Below are positions 5,191 to 6,770 of a stretch of 6,770 nt of DNA, one piece after another. The stretch's first letter is position 1. Each line of letters starts with the position of its first letter. The translations under genes and the position numbers were made by a program. The stretch is from positions 1-6,770 of the forward strand of contig JAKONL010000565.1 in NCBI GenBank assembly GCA_022701965.1, written 5' to 3'. This DNA comes from Burkholderiaceae bacterium. Lineage in GTDB: Bacteria > Pseudomonadota > Gammaproteobacteria > Burkholderiales > Burkholderiaceae. Below the pieces are notes generated by a model. The model had not been told where the DNA came from, did not search any database, and was given only the letters and a program-made list of their open reading frames with translations.

Positions 5191-6770
5191 CTAGTGCAGC
5201 GCCCGGTAGATTTCCTCGGCGAGGTCGGTCGCGATGCCGTCGACCGACGCGATGTCCTCCACGCTCGCCGCCGCCACGCCGCGGATGCCGCCGAAGCGCT
5301 GCAGCAGCCGCGCGCGGCGCTTCGGCCCGATGCCCGGGATGTCTTCGAGCTGGCTGCCCCCGACCCGCACCTTGGCGCGCTTGGCGCGCATGCCGGTGAT
5401 GGCGAAGCGATGCGCCTCGTCGCGGATCTGCGCGACCAGCATCAGTGCGGCCGAATCGCGCCCGAGGTAGACCTTCTCGCGGCCGTCGGCGAACACCAGC
5501 TCCTCGAGGCCGACCTTGCGGCCCTCGCCCTGCTCGACGCCCACGATCAGCGACAGCGGCAGGCCGAGTTCTCCAAACACTTCGCGCGCCATCGACACCT
5601 GCCCCTTGCCGCCGTCGACCAGCACCAGGTCGGGCATGCGCGCCGACTTCGTCGCCGGGGGTGCGTCGGTGCCTGCGCCCGCCGCATCGCCGGCCGGCGG
5701 CGCGGCCGTCTCTGCGGCCATCGCCTCGGAAAGCTTCCCGTAGCGGCGACGCAGCACCTGGCGCATGGCCGCATAGTCGTCGCCCGGGGTGATGCCCTCG
5801 ATGTTGTAGCGGCGATATTCGCGGTTCTGCATCGCGTGATGCTCGAACACCACGCACGAGGCCTGCGTCGCCTCGCCGGCGGTGTGCGAGATGTCGAAGC
5901 ATTCGACGCGGAAGGTGTCGAGATCGTCGGGCGCGAGCTCGAGCGCATCGACCATCGCCCGCGTGCGGGCCTGCTGCGAGCCTTCCTCGGCCAGCAGGCG
6001 GGCAAGCTGCAAGCCCGCGTTCTTCTGCGCCATCTCCAGCCAGTGCCGGCGCTGCTCGCGCGGCTGGAACACCGCCGTGATGCGACTGCCCGTCTGCTGC
6101 GCCACCGCCTCGATCAGCTCGCGGCTCACCTGCTCGCTGAGCACCAGCGTGGCCGGCGCCGGCACGTCGATGTAATGCTGGGCGATGAAGGCTTCGAGCA
6201 CCTGGACCTCGACCGAATCGGAGGCGGCGGGCATCGCGGCTTCCGGATCGAGCGCCTGCTCGCTCTCGTGGATCTGCGCCGCGTCCTCCACGTGGACCGG
6301 GAAGTACGCGCGGTCGCCCAGGTGGCGGCCACCGCGCACCATCGCCAGGTTGACGCAGGCCTTGCCGCCCTGCACCAGCACGGCCAGGATGTCGACGTCC
6401 TTGTCGGAAGCGATCTCGATGGTCTGCTGGTGCAGCACGCGCGAGAGCGCCGACATCTGGTTGCGCAGCTCGGCCGCCTGCTCGAACTCCAGTCGTTCGG
6501 CATGCGCGGTCATGCGCGCCTCGAGTTCGTGCAGCACCAGCTGCGTGTCGCCCATCAGGAACGCCTCGGCGTTGGCCACGTCGTGGGCATAGGCCTCGGG
6601 CGCGATGTGGCCGACGCACGGCCCGGTGCAGCGCTTGATCTGGTAGAGCAGGCAGGGCCGCGTGCGGTTGGCGTAGACCGTGTCCTCGCAGGTGCGCAGC
6701 TTGAAGACCTTCTGCAGCAGCTGGATCGACTCCTTCACCGCCCAGGCGCTCGGGTAGGGACCGAAATAGC
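5191..6770 (-). CDS. uvrC: Excinuclease ABC subunit UvrC, N-terminus beyond window edge
   Basis: About 525 C-terminal residues of UvrC, which with UvrA and UvrB cuts the damaged strand on both sides of a lesion in nucleotide excision repair. By comparison with E. coli about 127 residues, including the GIY-YIG nuclease domain that makes the 3' cut, lie beyond the right edge. The visible part opens [14 protein letters not shown], then has four Cys (visible residues 27, 39, 47, 51) spaced 12, 8 and 4 as in the cluster reported to hold a [4Fe-4S] centre in E. coli UvrC. A UVR motif ([15 protein letters not shown]) for UvrB contact follows. Next come the RNase H-like 5'-nuclease domain ([50 protein letters not shown]) and a C-terminal helix-hairpin-helix pair ([21 protein letters not shown] and a second copy near the end). 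Two Ala/Pro/Glu-rich insertions relative to E. coli are present (about 5635-5733 and 6208-6297). It is upstream of pgsA on the same strand. Confidence 0.97.
   Translation of the reverse strand, partial: YFGPYPSAWAVKESIQLLQKVFKLRTCEDTVYANRTRPCLLYQIKRCTGPCVGHIAPEAYAHDVANAEAFLMGDTQLVLHELEARMTAHAERLEFEQAAELRNQMSALSRVLHQQTIEIASDKDVDILAVLVQGGKACVNLAMVRGGRHLGDRAYFPVHVEDAAQIHESEQALDPEAAMPAASDSVEVQVLEAFIAQHYIDVPAPATLVLSEQVSRELIEAVAQQTGSRITAVFQPREQRRHWLEMAQKNAGLQLARLLAEEGSQQARTRAMVDALELAPDDLDTFRVECFDISHTAGEATQASCVVFEHHAMQNREYRRYNIEGITPGDDYAAMRQVLRRRYGKLSEAMAAETAAPPAGDAAGAGTDAPPATKSARMPDLVLVDGGKGQVSMAREVFGELGLPLSLIVGVEQGEGRKVGLEELVFADGREKVYLGRDSAALMLVAQIRDEAHRFAITGMRAKRAKVRVGGSQLEDIPGIGPKRRARLLQRFGGIRGVAAASVEDIASVDGIATDLAEEIYRALH

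Noticed and set aside
5117..6619. 500-codon minus-strand open frame overlapping uvrC
   Set aside because: It is a frame-shifted shadow of uvrC with Arg/Gly/Ala-rich translation and no recognisable domain; the uvrC frame has motifs throughout.

Overview
The window is a stretch of high-GC chromosome, mostly CGC/GGC/CTG-type codons. The best fit is a betaproteobacterium of the order Burkholderiales. The reasons are the uvrC-pgsA gene pair typical of proteobacteria, a Bug-family (TctC-like) periplasmic receptor of the kind greatly expanded in that order, and several LysR/EamA-type accessory genes. The lineage is inferred from gene content and style, not from a marker gene. No rRNA, tRNA, CRISPR array, insertion sequence or phage gene was seen.

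Left part (1-1461): a minus-strand alpha/beta hydrolase, cut by the left edge, carries the visible active-site residues of fluoroacetate (haloacetate) dehalogenases at the spacing of the characterised enzyme. It is divergent from a complete LysR-type regulator. The 75-bp gap holds an imperfect inverted repeat that could be the LysR operator, and a promoter-like element abutting the hydrolase start. The regulator most likely controls the hydrolase and itself.

Middle part (1462-3645): a hairpin separates the LysR gene from a convergent, NAD-type isocitrate/isopropylmalate dehydrogenase-family enzyme. That enzyme is divergent from a Bug-type solute receptor. Their shared 75-bp gap is AT-rich compared with everything around it and contains a perfect 9-bp inverted repeat with a 3-bp spacer. 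It resembles operators of GntR regulators of the FadR/FCD group. The pair looks like a small unit for uptake and oxidation of a hydroxy-di- or tricarboxylic acid. The substrate, the membrane partners (TctA/TctB type) and the GntR regulator are not in the window.

Right part (3664-6770): three minus-strand genes, uvrC (N-terminus beyond the right edge), then pgsA, then an EamA/DMT-family permease whose ATG overlaps the pgsA stop. uvrC and pgsA are housekeeping genes for nucleotide excision repair and phosphatidylglycerol synthesis; the permease looks like a lineage-specific addition.

No clearly new multi-gene system is visible. The points most worth checking are the palindrome between the dehydrogenase and the receptor, the dehalogenase-like hydrolase, and a nearly identical 16-bp element placed at the same distance before two starts (hydrolase and pgsA) that lack a Shine-Dalgarno sequence.
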